The translations under genes were made by a program, and so were the position numbers. Of a DNA stretch of 64,000 bases, positions 44,408 to 53,388 are shown in pieces. Origin of the DNA: SP197 sp965242595 (GTDB lineage Bacteria > Pseudomonadota > Alphaproteobacteria > SP197); contig OZ251464.1 in NCBI GenBank assembly GCA_965242595.1, forward strand, positions 992,001 through 1,056,000. Direction: 5' to 3'. Within the stretch, counting starts at the first letter, position 1. Every line of letters begins with the position of its first letter. The notes beneath the pieces were generated by a model. That model saw only the letters and a program-made list of their open reading frames with translations, had not been told where the DNA came from and made no database searches.

Positions 44408-45169
44408 TCACTCGCCGCGGGCGGCCCCCAGCAGGTGCATCAGCATGACGAACAGGTTGATGAAGTCCAGATAAAGCCGCAGCGCGCCGTGGATGGCGCT
44501 TTTGGTCGCCATCTCGCCCGACATGTGGACATTGTAGGATTCCTTGATGCGCTGGGTGTCGTAGGCGGTCAGCCCGGTGAACACCAGCACGCCGATCACC
44601 GAGATCGCGAAATGCAGCGCCGAACTGGCGATGAACATGTTGACGACCGCGGCGATGACGATGCCGATCAACCCCATGAACAGGAAGGAACCCCAGCCCG
44701 CCAGCGAGCGTTTGGTGGTGTAGCCATAAAGGCTCATGGCGCCGAAGGTGGCGGCGGTGATGAAGAACACCCGCGCGATGCTCTCGCTGGTGAAGGCGAT
44801 GAAGATCGAGGCCAGCGCAACGCCGAACAGCGCCGCGAACAGCCAGAACACGGCCTGGGCGGTGGCCGGGCGCATGGCGTGGAGGCGGGCCGAAAACAGC
44901 AGCACCACCCCCAGCGGCGCCAGCATCACCACCCATTGCAGGGGGCTCAGGAACAGCGCCTGGCCCAGCGCGGTGAACCTCACGATCTCGCCCCCGTCCC
45001 CGAACTCGACCGAAAGCTGCGCGATGGCAAAGGCCGTCAGGCCGGTGATCGCCAGCGCGGTGCCCATATAGTTATAGACGCGCAGCATGTAGCTCCGCAG
45101 GCCCTCATCGTAGAGGGCGCCCGCCTGCACGCGCTCGAAGGTGCGGGGGCCGGCATTGCCGAATGCCAT
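44408..45169 (-). CDS. Bax inhibitor-1 / YccA family membrane protein
   Basis: 253 residues with seven membrane segments. GLRSYMLRVYNYMGTALAIT and VFTGLTAYDTQRIKESYN, then ALRLYLDFINLFVMLMHLLG, are the Bax-inhibitor-1 (UPF0005) signatures; the Asp residues in the last helices are those that gate calcium leak in BsYetJ-like proteins. Upstream of the channel gene on the same strand, 58 bases apart. Confidence 0.92.
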   Translation of the reverse strand: MAFGNAGPRTFERVQAGALYDEGLRSYMLRVYNYMGTALAITGLTAFAIAQLSVEFGDGGEIVRFTALGQALFLSPLQWVVMLAPLGVVLLFSARLHAMRPATAQAVFWLFAALFGVALASIFIAFTSESIARVFFITAATFGAMSLYGYTTKRSLAGWGSFLFMGLIGIVIAAVVNMFIASSALHFAISVIGVLVFTGLTAYDTQRIKESYNVHMSGEMATKSAIHGALRLYLDFINLFVMLMHLLGAARGE

Positions 45170-45631
45170 GATTGCCTCATCCTCCCATAGATCCCGCGGC
45201 CATCCCGGCCGCCCTGCAACCTATGTAGAATCCCCACCCCCCACCGTCAACCCAACCCCACCCCCCAACACACCCCCACCGCCCCCGGCCCGCAGCAACC
45301 CCGCCCCCCATCCAGCTCCGCCCGCAACCATGGCACCGGTGCGCTCAGGGGGCGGTGCGCGGTCGTTGCGCTCCGATCCCGCCCGATATATCGTGCCTCC
45401 GTCTCGCCCCAGGATTGAACGGCCGCTGTCCGCCCTGTAGGGTGCATTTGCTCGATGCTGCCTCGGCGAGGGCGGGCAAGGCGCTTTCATAGGGGCCACC
45501 GGCCCCGGAGAGACCATATGAGGAGGCAGACGCTTGCGCACCGGATCTGAACCTGGAACGGTGGAGCCGGTGGCCTTGCCGTTGCAAGCGCATCGGCAAG
45601 GATTCCAGTTGTGCGCCGGCAGGGCCCGGGG
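45170..45631. other. gene-free stretch, C-rich then mixed
   Basis: 45230-45310 is a run of C-rich triplets (ccccacc, cccccaac) with no coding character on either strand. 45340-45630 shows no clear gene, RNA or repeat. It presumably carries the promoters for the flanking divergent genes. Confidence 0.4.
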
Positions 45632-46024
45632 ATGACTCGACCGAAGCGCATCGCCGTCACGAGACCGGCTTCGCCCTCCGAGCATGATGCTCTGGCGGCG
45701 CGCGCAAGCTACCTCGGCAGCCGCGAGCACAAGGCAAAGAGATCGTGGCTCGGCCTTCCTGGGGCAGGGGCAAGAGCAAAGTGGCTCAAAACGACCGTCT
45801 GTCAACTGACCGACCCCCAAGACAGAAGCAGGGCCACGGCATGGGTTCAAGGCGCCATACGGGCGCGGCAGTACAAGTTTGTAAGCGGAGACAAGGACTT
45901 CCCCAAACACGTATGGTTCGAGCATGACGGCCAGATTTGGTACGGTCGTTGCACGAATCCCGTCAGCGGTGAATACAAAGGCTGGCCCATAAGCGAGGAA
46001 GAACGCCGTGAAATTTTCGCTTGA
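45632..46024 (+). CDS. small protein of a two-gene cassette, unknown function
   Basis: 130 residues from ATG 45632 (MTRPKRIAVTRPASPSEHDAL). The pattern RASYLGSREHKAKRSWLG near the start and a C-terminal domain QYKFVSGDKDFPKHVWFEHD ending YKGWPISEEERREIFA is one I have seen in small hypothetical proteins encoded next to ImmA/IrrE-type genes; the function is not known to me. It overlaps the next gene by 17 bases, so the two are co-translated. Confidence 0.75.
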   Translation: MTRPKRIAVTRPASPSEHDALAARASYLGSREHKAKRSWLGLPGAGARAKWLKTTVCQLTDPQDRSRATAWVQGAIRARQYKFVSGDKDFPKHVWFEHDGQIWYGRCTNPVSGEYKGWPISEEERREIFA

Positions 46025-47330
46025 TTGGGATAACGCCGTCGAGAAGACCTCCGATATCGACCTGTACGCCGTTGGCGATCTATCCATCGACATAGGCGGC
46101 GTCAATGTGTGCGTCAACCACGAAGGCCACGACCGAAACCGGTCCGACACCCTTCCCATATCTGTCTATCCATTGGCAGAGGGAATCGCCATGGATTGGT
46201 GGCAGTTGTTCGGCGGCCGGGATGGGTGGTCCCGCTTGAAGAAGAATCGCGGTGGCTACGCCGTGCCCGATATACGCCTGCGTTGCGATGGGGATGGTTT
46301 CGATGTGGAATGTCACCCTTATCGCTATGAAAACCCTCGCCTTTTCTTTCCACAAGGCGGCCGGGAGCGTCTGGGGCGCGCCGATGTCGAACGGATATTG
46401 GGTGATTTTCTAACCCGCGTGCTTGCGCGACTCGACGATCTCTCGGCCCCGGATACCGGCTTTCGCGTCCGGTGGAATGCGATCCAGGCTTCGCTCCAGA
46501 ATCCGGACGAAACCTCTTTCTGCGAGGCCGCGGGCGCCCTCGGCCACGATCCTTACGACATCCCCGACGATATCGCAGAGTCCATAGAGGCAAGTGCCAC
46601 GCTATTTTCCGGCGAGCAATTGATCGAATTCGTCGCAGGATTGCGCGCGCCTTCCACAGCGACCGGGATTCTGGATTGGATTCGCAAATCTGAACAGCGC
46701 CCCCGACACAAATCGCTCCTTCCGTCGATAAAAGACGTTCGGTCACAGACGGACGATGCCGGCTCCGCGCCTGGCCGGCCATGGGCGCGAGGCTATCGTT
46801 GCGCGCAGACGGCCCGGCGGGCCCTGGGCATGACGCAGAACGATTGTTTTCGCTCGCTTTCCAAACTGGCAAAGCGGTTGGGCGCGCCCCATTTTTCCAC
46901 CGTCCCCCCTGTCCCCGGCGTCACGGCGCTCGTGCAATCGGGTGACGATGGCGCTCGCATTCACTTGGGGCGGGCAGGGGGAAAATCGCAAGCCGCGCTG
47001 GCCGGCAACCTGTTCGCGTTTGCCAGGGCGTTCGGTGACGCGGTTGCCAATCCGGTTGCGGAGCGCTCGGTGGTGAACGACCTCCACGAAGCCTCCCGTC
47101 AGGCTTGCGGCCGCGCCTTCGCGGCAGAGTTTCTCGCACCCATCGACGAGATCGAGTCGATGCGCGAGGACGGCCTGAACCTCCCCGAAACCGCCGCCCG
47201 CTTCGGCGTTGCGCTGGAGGTGGTGGAGCGCCAGCTTCAGAATGCGGAACGCATCCGCGCGGCTTGCAGCCCCCCCTTGCCAGCCGGCAGCGAACAGGCT
47301 ACCTCTCCTCTGCGGGCGGGTCCGATATAG
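46008..47330 (+). CDS. ImmA/IrrE-like protein lacking the HExxH motif
   Basis: 440 residues. Residues ~1-230 are unassigned (SLDWDNAVEKTSDIDLYAVG, VAMDWWQLFGGRDG type region seen as IAMDWWQLFGGRDGW). The C-terminal ~100 residues (QACGRAFAAEFLAPIDEIES ... ETAARFGVALEVVERQLQNA) match the end of ImmA/IrrE (DUF955) metallopeptidases. The HExxH helix expected just before it reads LFAFARAFGDAV, with no His or Glu. It therefore cannot bind zinc in the usual way. Its stop codon shares its last base with the first base of tRNA-Gly. Likely partner of the small protein upstream. Confidence 0.7.
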   Translation: MKFSLDWDNAVEKTSDIDLYAVGDLSIDIGGVNVCVNHEGHDRNRSDTLPISVYPLAEGIAMDWWQLFGGRDGWSRLKKNRGGYAVPDIRLRCDGDGFDVECHPYRYENPRLFFPQGGRERLGRADVERILGDFLTRVLARLDDLSAPDTGFRVRWNAIQASLQNPDETSFCEAAGALGHDPYDIPDDIAESIEASATLFSGEQLIEFVAGLRAPSTATGILDWIRKSEQRPRHKSLLPSIKDVRSQTDDAGSAPGRPWARGYRCAQTARRALGMTQNDCFRSLSKLAKRLGAPHFSTVPPVPGVTALVQSGDDGARIHLGRAGGKSQAALAGNLFAFARAFGDAVANPVAERSVVNDLHEASRQACGRAFAAEFLAPIDEIESMREDGLNLPETAARFGVALEVVERQLQNAERIRAACSPPLPAGSEQATSPLRAGPI

Positions 47331-47403
47331 CGGGTATGATGTAGTGGCAGCCTGTGACCTTCCCAAGGTCGATGCGCGGGTTCGATTCCCGCTACCCGCT
47401 CCA
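47330..47403 (+). tRNA. tRNA-Gly (CCC)
   Basis: 74 nt including encoded CCA. Acceptor GCGGGTA pairs with TACCCGC; the anticodon arm TGACC-TTCCCAA-GGTCG gives anticodon CCC; the T arm is GCGGG-TTCGATT-CCCGC. The first base overlaps the stop codon of the upstream ImmA/IrrE-like gene, so its promoter must lie within that reading frame. Confidence 0.93.
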
Positions 47404-48327
47404 CCGCCCCCCCCCCCCGACCGCCGCCGCGCCGCCCCCCAGAGGTGGCCACTCCCATCGCTGGCGATGGCGTCGCTGGCGCGTCTCGACGGCTGGATCG
47501 CCCTGGGGCAGAGGGTGCGCCGGCACATCCGGCACATGTCGGTACTGGCAGGCGCTGCCGCCGACCCGGAATTCGTGCCCAGGTTCCGGCACATCCTGCA
47601 CCGCCCCCTACGAATACCCCACCATATGCAAGCCGCCATGCCCGGCCTGAATGTGCGCTTCCAGGAACTTCACCGGCGGCGCAAGAGGGAAGGGCGACTC
47701 GGCCAATATGCCAACACCTGCTTCGGCAAGGAGTATCCGCAATTCGAGGGGCAGTCGCCCACCCCATGCAGATGCTGTTCCACCCCCCTCGGCTGGCGGG
47801 AGCGGGTAGGGGGCTCTCTGTGCCATACGAAGCTCCTGCCCGACCTGGTCCGCAACGCCCCCGGAGACGCTGAACCCGCCCCCTGAGCCTGCCGTTCCGC
47901 TACGAACCGCCGTGACAGGAGCTGCCATGGCCGTCCACACCATCGTGCTGCCAGACATGATGCACGGGCGCGCGCCCGTTCCGTGATTCGGGACGACGAG
48001 GCCGGCACCGTCACCGGCGATCCCAGCAAGGTGCCCCGGATGCAGGAGATGCTCGCAGCCACAACCCCGTCCTCGTGCTCTATTGAGGCGCCCGCCGGCC
48101 CAGGATTCCCGCTCTTCCAGGGAAATCGCGACGATTGGCGGCAAATCCCGCCGCCATCCCACCTAAGCCCCGGAATGGTGGTCTGCCGCCAGCCTTCCCG
48201 ATTCCCTACACACCGGGCGCGCCGGGCGCGCCGGGCAACCGGGCCGCCGCCCCCTTCGCGGCCATCCACCACCCCACCGGCCCGCACTGCCCCAGCCGTG
48301 GCGGGCTTGACGGGCGCCCTGCCGCCA
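47404..48327. other. mostly non-coding stretch downstream of tRNA-Gly
   Basis: Begins with a C-rich run. An open frame from 47467 to 47886 (MASLARLDGWIALGQRVRRH) is possible but has weak protein character (Pro/Arg-rich) and I do not count it as a gene. Gene debris is described separately at 47927. 48100-48327 leads into the O-antigen ligase gene without clear signals. Confidence 0.4.
47927..48086 (+). pseudogene. broken small gene, frame disrupted after 19 codons
   Basis: ATG 47927, preceded by AGGAGCTGCC, encodes MAVHTIVLPDMMHGRAPVP and stops at 47984. The next frame from 47983 continues IRDDEAGTVTGDPSKVPRMQ then EMLAATTPSS, which resembles the body of a short hypothetical family (DDEAGTVTGDHS pattern) that I recall only loosely. 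One frameshift would restore a ~50-residue product. Confidence 0.4.
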
Positions 48328-49614
48328 ATGTCTCCTCCCGCCATGCCCGCGCCGCCCGACGACCCGCGCTCCGGCGACTCACTTCGCGTGCTGCGGGCGC
48401 GCCGCCTGCTGGCCGCCACCTTCCAGTCCCAGGCCTTTCTGCTGCCACCGGTGGCGCTGCTGGCGCCCAAGGCCACGGTGACGCTGCTGGCGCTCGTCAC
48501 GATAGCGGCCACCGTCGCCTGGCGCCGCAGCGAAGGGCGGCTGCCGCGCCCGGACCGGGGGCTCGCCATCGTCCTGGCGCTGCTGGCGGCGTGGTGCGCC
48601 TGCGCTTCGCTGTGGGGCGTCGAGCCGCTCCGCTCGCTGACCCAGGCCGCCATCGTCGCCACCATCCTGGCCGCCGGCCTCACGGCCTTCGCCACCTCCA
48701 GCCTGCTGGACGCCCCGGCCCGCGCGGGCATCGCGCGCTGGTTCCTCTCCGGCATGTCCCTGGCACTGCTGCTGATGCTGGAGGAGGCCACCCTGGGCTA
48801 TCCCCTGCTGGGCGCCTTCAAAACCGCAGCCGCCCCCGGGCAGGAGGCGATATGGTTCAACCGCGGCGCCGTCGCCCTGGCGATCCTGATCTGGCCGGCC
48901 ACCCTCTGCCTGTGGCGCGAAGGGCTGGGCCGTGCCGCCCTGCTCGCGCCGCCACTGCTGGCGCTCATGCTCGCCTTCTTCGAAAGCCAGACGGCGCTGG
49001 CGGCGCTGGCGGCAGGCGGGGCGGTCGCCGCCGCCTCGCTGGCGGACAAAGGCCGCAAGGCGGGCCGCATCGCCATCCTGGCGGGCGGCCTCGCCGCCCT
49101 GGTCGTCACCCCCCTCGCAGTCCGCGAGATGCACGCCCAGGGCTGGCAACAGGCCGAATGGCTGTTCGCCTCGGCTCAGCACCGGGTGGAGGTCTGGGAG
49201 TTTTCCACCCGCAAGATCGCCGAGCGCCCGTTGTTGGGATGGGGTTTCGACGCCTCGCGCCATATCGGCCGCACCGATGGCGACGACGGCGGCAGGCCAC
49301 CCATGCCGCTGCATCCCCACAACGCGCCCCTGCAAATCTGGCTGGAGCTGGGGGCCCTGGGCATCGTGCTGGCGGCCGCCCTGCTGTGGCAGCTGGCGCG
49401 GCGCGTCGAGTGGCTGCCGCCCGGCCAGCGCCCCTTCGCTCAGGCGCTGTTCGCCGCCATGCTGATGGCGACCTGCACCTCCTTCGGCATGTGGCAAAGC
49501 TGGTGGCTGGCCCTTCTGGTCCAGGCCGCCTTCATGCCGGCGCTCCTGGCCTCGCCCGCCGATGCCACAGGCGGCAACGGCAGGGCAGGGGCCGCATTCC
49601 GGAACCGCCGCTAA
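48328..49614 (+). CDS. O-antigen ligase / polymerase family membrane protein
   Basis: 428 residues from ATG 48328 (MSPPAMPAPPDDPRSGD); ATG 48343 is an alternative. It has about ten membrane segments and a large periplasmic loop. In the loop and after, RVEVWEFSTRKIAERPLLGWGFDASRHIG and LHPHNAPLQIWLELGALG form the Wzy_C (WaaL/RfaL) motif, with catalytic His and Arg positions. It joins finished polysaccharide to a lipid acceptor or polymerises repeat units. It may serve the polysaccharide locus at 1-20 kb, but is 28 kb away from it. Confidence 0.85.
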   Translation: MSPPAMPAPPDDPRSGDSLRVLRARRLLAATFQSQAFLLPPVALLAPKATVTLLALVTIAATVAWRRSEGRLPRPDRGLAIVLALLAAWCACASLWGVEPLRSLTQAAIVATILAAGLTAFATSSLLDAPARAGIARWFLSGMSLALLLMLEEATLGYPLLGAFKTAAAPGQEAIWFNRGAVALAILIWPATLCLWREGLGRAALLAPPLLALMLAFFESQTALAALAAGGAVAAASLADKGRKAGRIAILAGGLAALVVTPLAVREMHAQGWQQAEWLFASAQHRVEVWEFSTRKIAERPLLGWGFDASRHIGRTDGDDGGRPPMPLHPHNAPLQIWLELGALGIVLAAALLWQLARRVEWLPPGQRPFAQALFAAMLMATCTSFGMWQSWWLALLVQAAFMPALLASPADATGGNGRAGAAFRNRR

Positions 49615-49625
49615 GGGCGGGGCGG

Positions 49626-50309
49626 ATGCACAGGAACGAAGCCATCTGGCTCGCCTGCGGGCTTTCCAGAATAGACCCCGCCATGCTCTCCCCGCTGCTC
49701 GATATCGGCAGTTCCACGCGCCACTACCGGGAGGTCGAACAACCCTGGGTCGAGCAGCTCCTGTTCGCTCCCCTGCGGAAGCGCGGCGTTCGTGTCGTCC
49801 ATTGCGACATCAAGACGGGCGAGGGGATCGATCTCGTCGCCGACATCTTCGACGACGCGGATCTGGAGCGGTTGAAGGCCCTGGGCGCCAGGGCGGTGTT
49901 GTGCTGCAACATGCTGGAACACGTCGTCGATCCCGGGGCGCTGGCGCAACGCTGCCTGGCCCTGGTCCCCGGGGGCGGCTATGTCGCCGTCACGGTGCCG
50001 CACAGCTATCCCCACCACCGCGACCCCATCGACACCGGTTTCAGGCCCACGCCGGACCGGGCAGTCGCCCTGTTCGGGGATGTCGAGGTCGTCTGCCAGC
50101 GCATCGTCGCCACCGGTTCCTATCGCGACCATGTCAGGGCCAGGCCCTGGATCCTCATGCGCCATGTCCTCCGCTTCCCGTTCCCGTTCGTCTCCTTCGG
50201 GCGCTGGAAAAGGTCCATGAAAAAGCTCTACTGGCTGGCAAATCCGTTCCTGCACAGCTGCGTCATCGTCAGAAAGCGCGCCGCGCCCGGCCCTTCCGCG
50301 CCCCCCTGA
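49626..50309 (+). CDS. SAM-dependent methyltransferase
   Basis: 227 residues. The class I fold is shown by LSPLLDIGSSTRHYREVE (SAM site), RVVHCDIKTGEGIDLVADIF and AVLCCNMLEHVVDPGALAQR, then VPGGGYVAVTVPHSYPHH. It lies 11 bases after the O-antigen ligase gene, so it probably modifies a sugar or lipid in the same pathway. Confidence 0.85.
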   Translation: MHRNEAIWLACGLSRIDPAMLSPLLDIGSSTRHYREVEQPWVEQLLFAPLRKRGVRVVHCDIKTGEGIDLVADIFDDADLERLKALGARAVLCCNMLEHVVDPGALAQRCLALVPGGGYVAVTVPHSYPHHRDPIDTGFRPTPDRAVALFGDVEVVCQRIVATGSYRDHVRARPWILMRHVLRFPFPFVSFGRWKRSMKKLYWLANPFLHSCVIVRKRAAPGPSAPP

Positions 50310-50377
50310 GCGCGCGCCCCTTCTACGCACCACCCGCTGCGGCTATGGTGACGCCTCCCAGGCGGCGGGGAGGGATC

Positions 50378-51151
50378 ATGGCGCGCTGCAAGGGCAAGGT
50401 GGCGCTGGTCTCCGGGGCCGCTTCCGGCATCGGCGCTGCCACGGCGCGGCTTCTGGCCGGCGAAGGCGCGCGGGTGATGCTGGCCGACATCGACGCCAGC
50501 GCGGCCGCCGCCATCGCCGCCGAAATCGGCCCCGCCGCCGCCTCCGTCGCCCTGGATGTGCGCGCCCAGCCGTCCTGGGACGCGGCCTCCGCCGCCACCG
50601 TCGCCGCCTTCGGCGCCTGGGACGTGCTGGTGAACTGCGCCGGCATCCTGCGCCGCGGCACCGTCGAAGACACCTCGCTGGCGGCCTGGCGCGAGACCAT
50701 CGCCGTGAATCTCACCGGCACCTGGCGCGGCTGCCGCGCCGCCGTGGCCCATATGGGCCGCTCCCAAATTGGCCACGGCAGTGCCATCGTCAATCTGTCG
50801 TCGGTCTCCGGCATGGTCGGCGATGCCGATCTCGCCGCCTACGACGCCAGCAAGGGCGGCGTCCGCCTGCTCACCAAATCGGTCGCGCTTCACTGCCTGG
50901 AACGCCGCCTCGCCATCCGCTGCAATTCGGTCCATCCCGGCGTCATCTGGACGCCGATGGTGGAAAACTACCTCGCCGCCAGCCCCGATCCGCAGGCCGA
51001 ACGAACCCTGTGGCAGGGCTACACGCCCGCCGCCATGGCCCCCGGCCGGGCCGAGGACGTAGCCCACGCCATCGTCTTTCTGGCCAGCGACGAGGCGCGC
51101 TTCGTGAACGGCGCCGAGTTGACGATCGACGGGGGAGGGACGGCCGGATGA
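50378..51151 (+). CDS. short-chain dehydrogenase/reductase (1)
   Basis: 257 residues from ATG 50378, preceded by GGGGAGGGATC; an upstream ATG at 50345 is unlikely. NAD(P) site GAASGIGAATARLL, NCAGI, catalytic Ser in NLSSVSGM and the YxxxK pair YDASKGG. The C-terminal end is the SDR dimer tail ASDEARFVNGAELTIDGG. First of a four-gene operon with ATGA/GTGA overlaps; the second gene is a related SDR. Confidence 0.9.
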   Translation: MARCKGKVALVSGAASGIGAATARLLAGEGARVMLADIDASAAAAIAAEIGPAAASVALDVRAQPSWDAASAATVAAFGAWDVLVNCAGILRRGTVEDTSLAAWRETIAVNLTGTWRGCRAAVAHMGRSQIGHGSAIVNLSSVSGMVGDADLAAYDASKGGVRLLTKSVALHCLERRLAIRCNSVHPGVIWTPMVENYLAASPDPQAERTLWQGYTPAAMAPGRAEDVAHAIVFLASDEARFVNGAELTIDGGGTAG

Positions 51152-51897
51152 GCGGCAGGCTGCGCAACAAGGTGGCCCTGGTCACAGGCGCCGCCTCCGG
51201 CCTGGGGCGCCAGAGCGCGCTGCGCATGGCCGAGGAAGGGGCGCTGGTCTGCCTCGCCGACATCGACGATGAGCGCGGGCGCGAAAGCGAGCGCATGCTG
51301 GCCGGGCGCGGCTTCTACCTGCATCACGACGTCACCAGTGAGGAATCCTGGCAAACGGCCATCGCCGCCACCCTGGACCGTTTCGGCAAGCTGCAAGTGT
51401 TGGTGAACAGCGCCGGCATCGCCCGCGACGGCGACGACATCGAATCATGCGACGACGAGTGCTGGCAGGCGATCCTGGACGTCAACCTCACCGGCACCTG
51501 GCTCGGCTGCCGCCAGGCCATCGCCGCCATGAGACGGGCCGGCGGCGGCTCCATCGTCAATCTCTGCTCCGTGCTGGGGCTGCGCGGCTCGGCCGCCGCC
51601 ATGGCCTATTGCGCCAGCAAGGGCGCCGTCCGCCTGCTCACCAAATCCGTCGCCCTCTATTGCGGCCGCGCCGGCCTCGACATCCGCTGCAACGCCATCT
51701 GCCCGGGCTATATGGCGACGCCCATGGGGCCCGCCCCCGGGGCGGAAGAGACCGGCCGCCTGACCATGAAACACGCCCTGGGCCGCATGGGCGACAGCGA
51801 CGACGTGGCCCATATGACGGTCTATCTGGCCAGCGACGAAGCGCGCTTCGTCACCGGGGCCGAGCTGCCGGTCGATGGCGGCTACACCGCCGGCTGA
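51148..51897 (+). CDS. short-chain dehydrogenase/reductase (2)
   Basis: 249 residues, start overlapping the previous stop as ATGA. NAD(P) site GAASGLGRQSALRM, NSAGI, Ser in NLCSVLGLRG and YCASKGAVRLLTKS. Clearly paralogous to the preceding SDR. The two may perform sequential oxidation and reduction (epimerisation) of a hydroxyl, which is inference. Confidence 0.9.
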   Translation: MSGRLRNKVALVTGAASGLGRQSALRMAEEGALVCLADIDDERGRESERMLAGRGFYLHHDVTSEESWQTAIAATLDRFGKLQVLVNSAGIARDGDDIESCDDECWQAILDVNLTGTWLGCRQAIAAMRRAGGGSIVNLCSVLGLRGSAAAMAYCASKGAVRLLTKSVALYCGRAGLDIRCNAICPGYMATPMGPAPGAEETGRLTMKHALGRMGDSDDVAHMTVYLASDEARFVTGAELPVDGGYTAG

Positions 51898-51900
51898 GCC

Positions 51901-53388
51901 GTGGACGACCGCGCCACCGCCAGGGTTGTCGCGGCATGGGCGGCGGTGGAGCCGCAGGCCCGCCACGCCTTCCGCACCATCTGGCAGACGCCCGAGCTGG
52001 GCATGATGGAATATCGGGCCGAAGCCCTGCTCTCGGCCTGGCTGGCCGATCACGGCTTCCGGGTGGAGCGCGGCCTCTGCGGCCTGCCCACCGCCTTCCG
52101 CGCCACCTGGTCCTCCAGTCGGTCCCCTGGCCGCTCGCCCGCCCGGTCGAAATGCGGCCCCGGCCCGGTGCTGGGCTTCATGGCCGAATACGACGCCCTG
52201 CCGGGCCAGGGCAACCTCCTGCAGCCCGCCCGCGCGCCGGATGGCGGCAAGGCGGGCCATGCCTGCGGCCACAACCTGATCGCTGGTGCCGCTGTCGGCG
52301 CCGCCATCGCCGCCCGCCACGCCATGGAGGAGCTGGGCCTGGAAGGCACGCTGATCTGCCTCGGCACGCCGGCCGAAGAGCTGCTGTGGGGCAAGATCGC
52401 CCTGTTGCGGGCCGGCGCCTTCCAGGGCATCGACGCGCTGTTCGCCAACCACGCCGATTACCAGAACGGCGCCGTCTCCCGCCCCTGCCTCGCCTGCATC
52501 TCCAGCGAGTTCGTGTTCAGCGGCGCCTCCGCCCATGGCGGCGCCCGCCGTTCCCACAACGCGCTGGATGCGGCCGAGCTGTTCGTCCAGTCCATGGAAC
52601 GCCTGCGCGCCCACCAGTTCCACGATGCCGTCATCGGCCACGTCCTGCGCCAGGCCGGTGTCATGCCCTCGATCGTGCCCGCAGAGGCCCGCCTATGGCT
52701 CACCGTGCGCCATGAAAGCTTCGAACGGGCCGAGCAAATCTACAACCAACTCCTCCCCATCGCCCACGACGCCGCCCGCTATACCGGCACGACGGCCCGC
52801 GAGATGCTGATCTCCGCCTCGCGCGGCTACCTCGCCAACCACACCCTGGGCCGCGCCCTGCTGCGCAACATGGAGGCCATCGGCCCGCCTGCCTGGGACC
52901 AGGGCGACATCGCCTGGCTGCAAGACCTGGCCGCCGCCAGCCGCCCGAACGCCAGCCGCCCGGACAAGGCCCCCCCGGACAATGACTCTGGGGCCGGCTT
53001 CGCCATGGAGCGCGGCCTCGCCCTCCACAGCGAAGGCTGCGACCCCTTCGGCCAGGACGACGGCGAGGCCAGCTGGCGCATCCCGCTGGCCCGGGTCAAC
53101 TGGGCGGTGCCGTCGAGCGTGCCATTCCACAGCTGGGCGATGACGGCGGCGGCGGGCCATGAAAGCCAGTTCAAGGGCGGCTGCTTCGCCGGCCAGGCCA
53201 TGGCGCTGACCGCCATCGATCTGCTGGCCGATCCCGCGCCCATCGCCGCCGCCGGGGCCGAGCTGCGCCAGCGAGTCGGCGGCAGGCGGCTTTCGCCGCC
53301 GCGCTGCGGCGGTTTCCACACCATGACCCAGGCGCCGGCCAGCTTCTGGGACGCCAGCTGGCAGGGCGGCGAGCGGTTGGCATCGTGA
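51901..53388 (+). CDS. M20-family amidohydrolase, AbgB-like
   Basis: 495 residues with a GTG start three bases after the upstream stop. Metal ligands are in FMAEYDALPGQG and HACGHNL, catalytic region LGTPAEELLWGKIALL. SSEFVFSGASAHGGARRSHNALDA is the lid/dimer domain and FHSWAMTAAAGHESQFKG the C-terminal motif. It is closest in layout to p-aminobenzoyl-glutamate or indole-acyl-amino-acid hydrolases (AbgB type). Operon context with SDRs and a COG0523 GTPase suggests an amide-degrading pathway. Confidence 0.85.
   Translation: MDDRATARVVAAWAAVEPQARHAFRTIWQTPELGMMEYRAEALLSAWLADHGFRVERGLCGLPTAFRATWSSSRSPGRSPARSKCGPGPVLGFMAEYDALPGQGNLLQPARAPDGGKAGHACGHNLIAGAAVGAAIAARHAMEELGLEGTLICLGTPAEELLWGKIALLRAGAFQGIDALFANHADYQNGAVSRPCLACISSEFVFSGASAHGGARRSHNALDAAELFVQSMERLRAHQFHDAVIGHVLRQAGVMPSIVPAEARLWLTVRHESFERAEQIYNQLLPIAHDAARYTGTTAREMLISASRGYLANHTLGRALLRNMEAIGPPAWDQGDIAWLQDLAAASRPNASRPDKAPPDNDSGAGFAMERGLALHSEGCDPFGQDDGEASWRIPLARVNWAVPSSVPFHSWAMTAAAGHESQFKGGCFAGQAMALTAIDLLADPAPIAAAGAELRQRVGGRRLSPPRCGGFHTMTQAPASFWDASWQGGERLAS

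Noticed and set aside
45170..45631. Search for a riboswitch or tRNA in the gap upstream of the cassette
   Set aside because: No conserved stem-loop or tRNA arms could be drawn; the stretch is mainly C-rich simple sequence.
47467..47886. Possible 139-residue gene downstream of tRNA-Gly
   Set aside because: Pro/Arg-rich composition, no ribosome site and no family resemblance; noted only within the intergenic entry.
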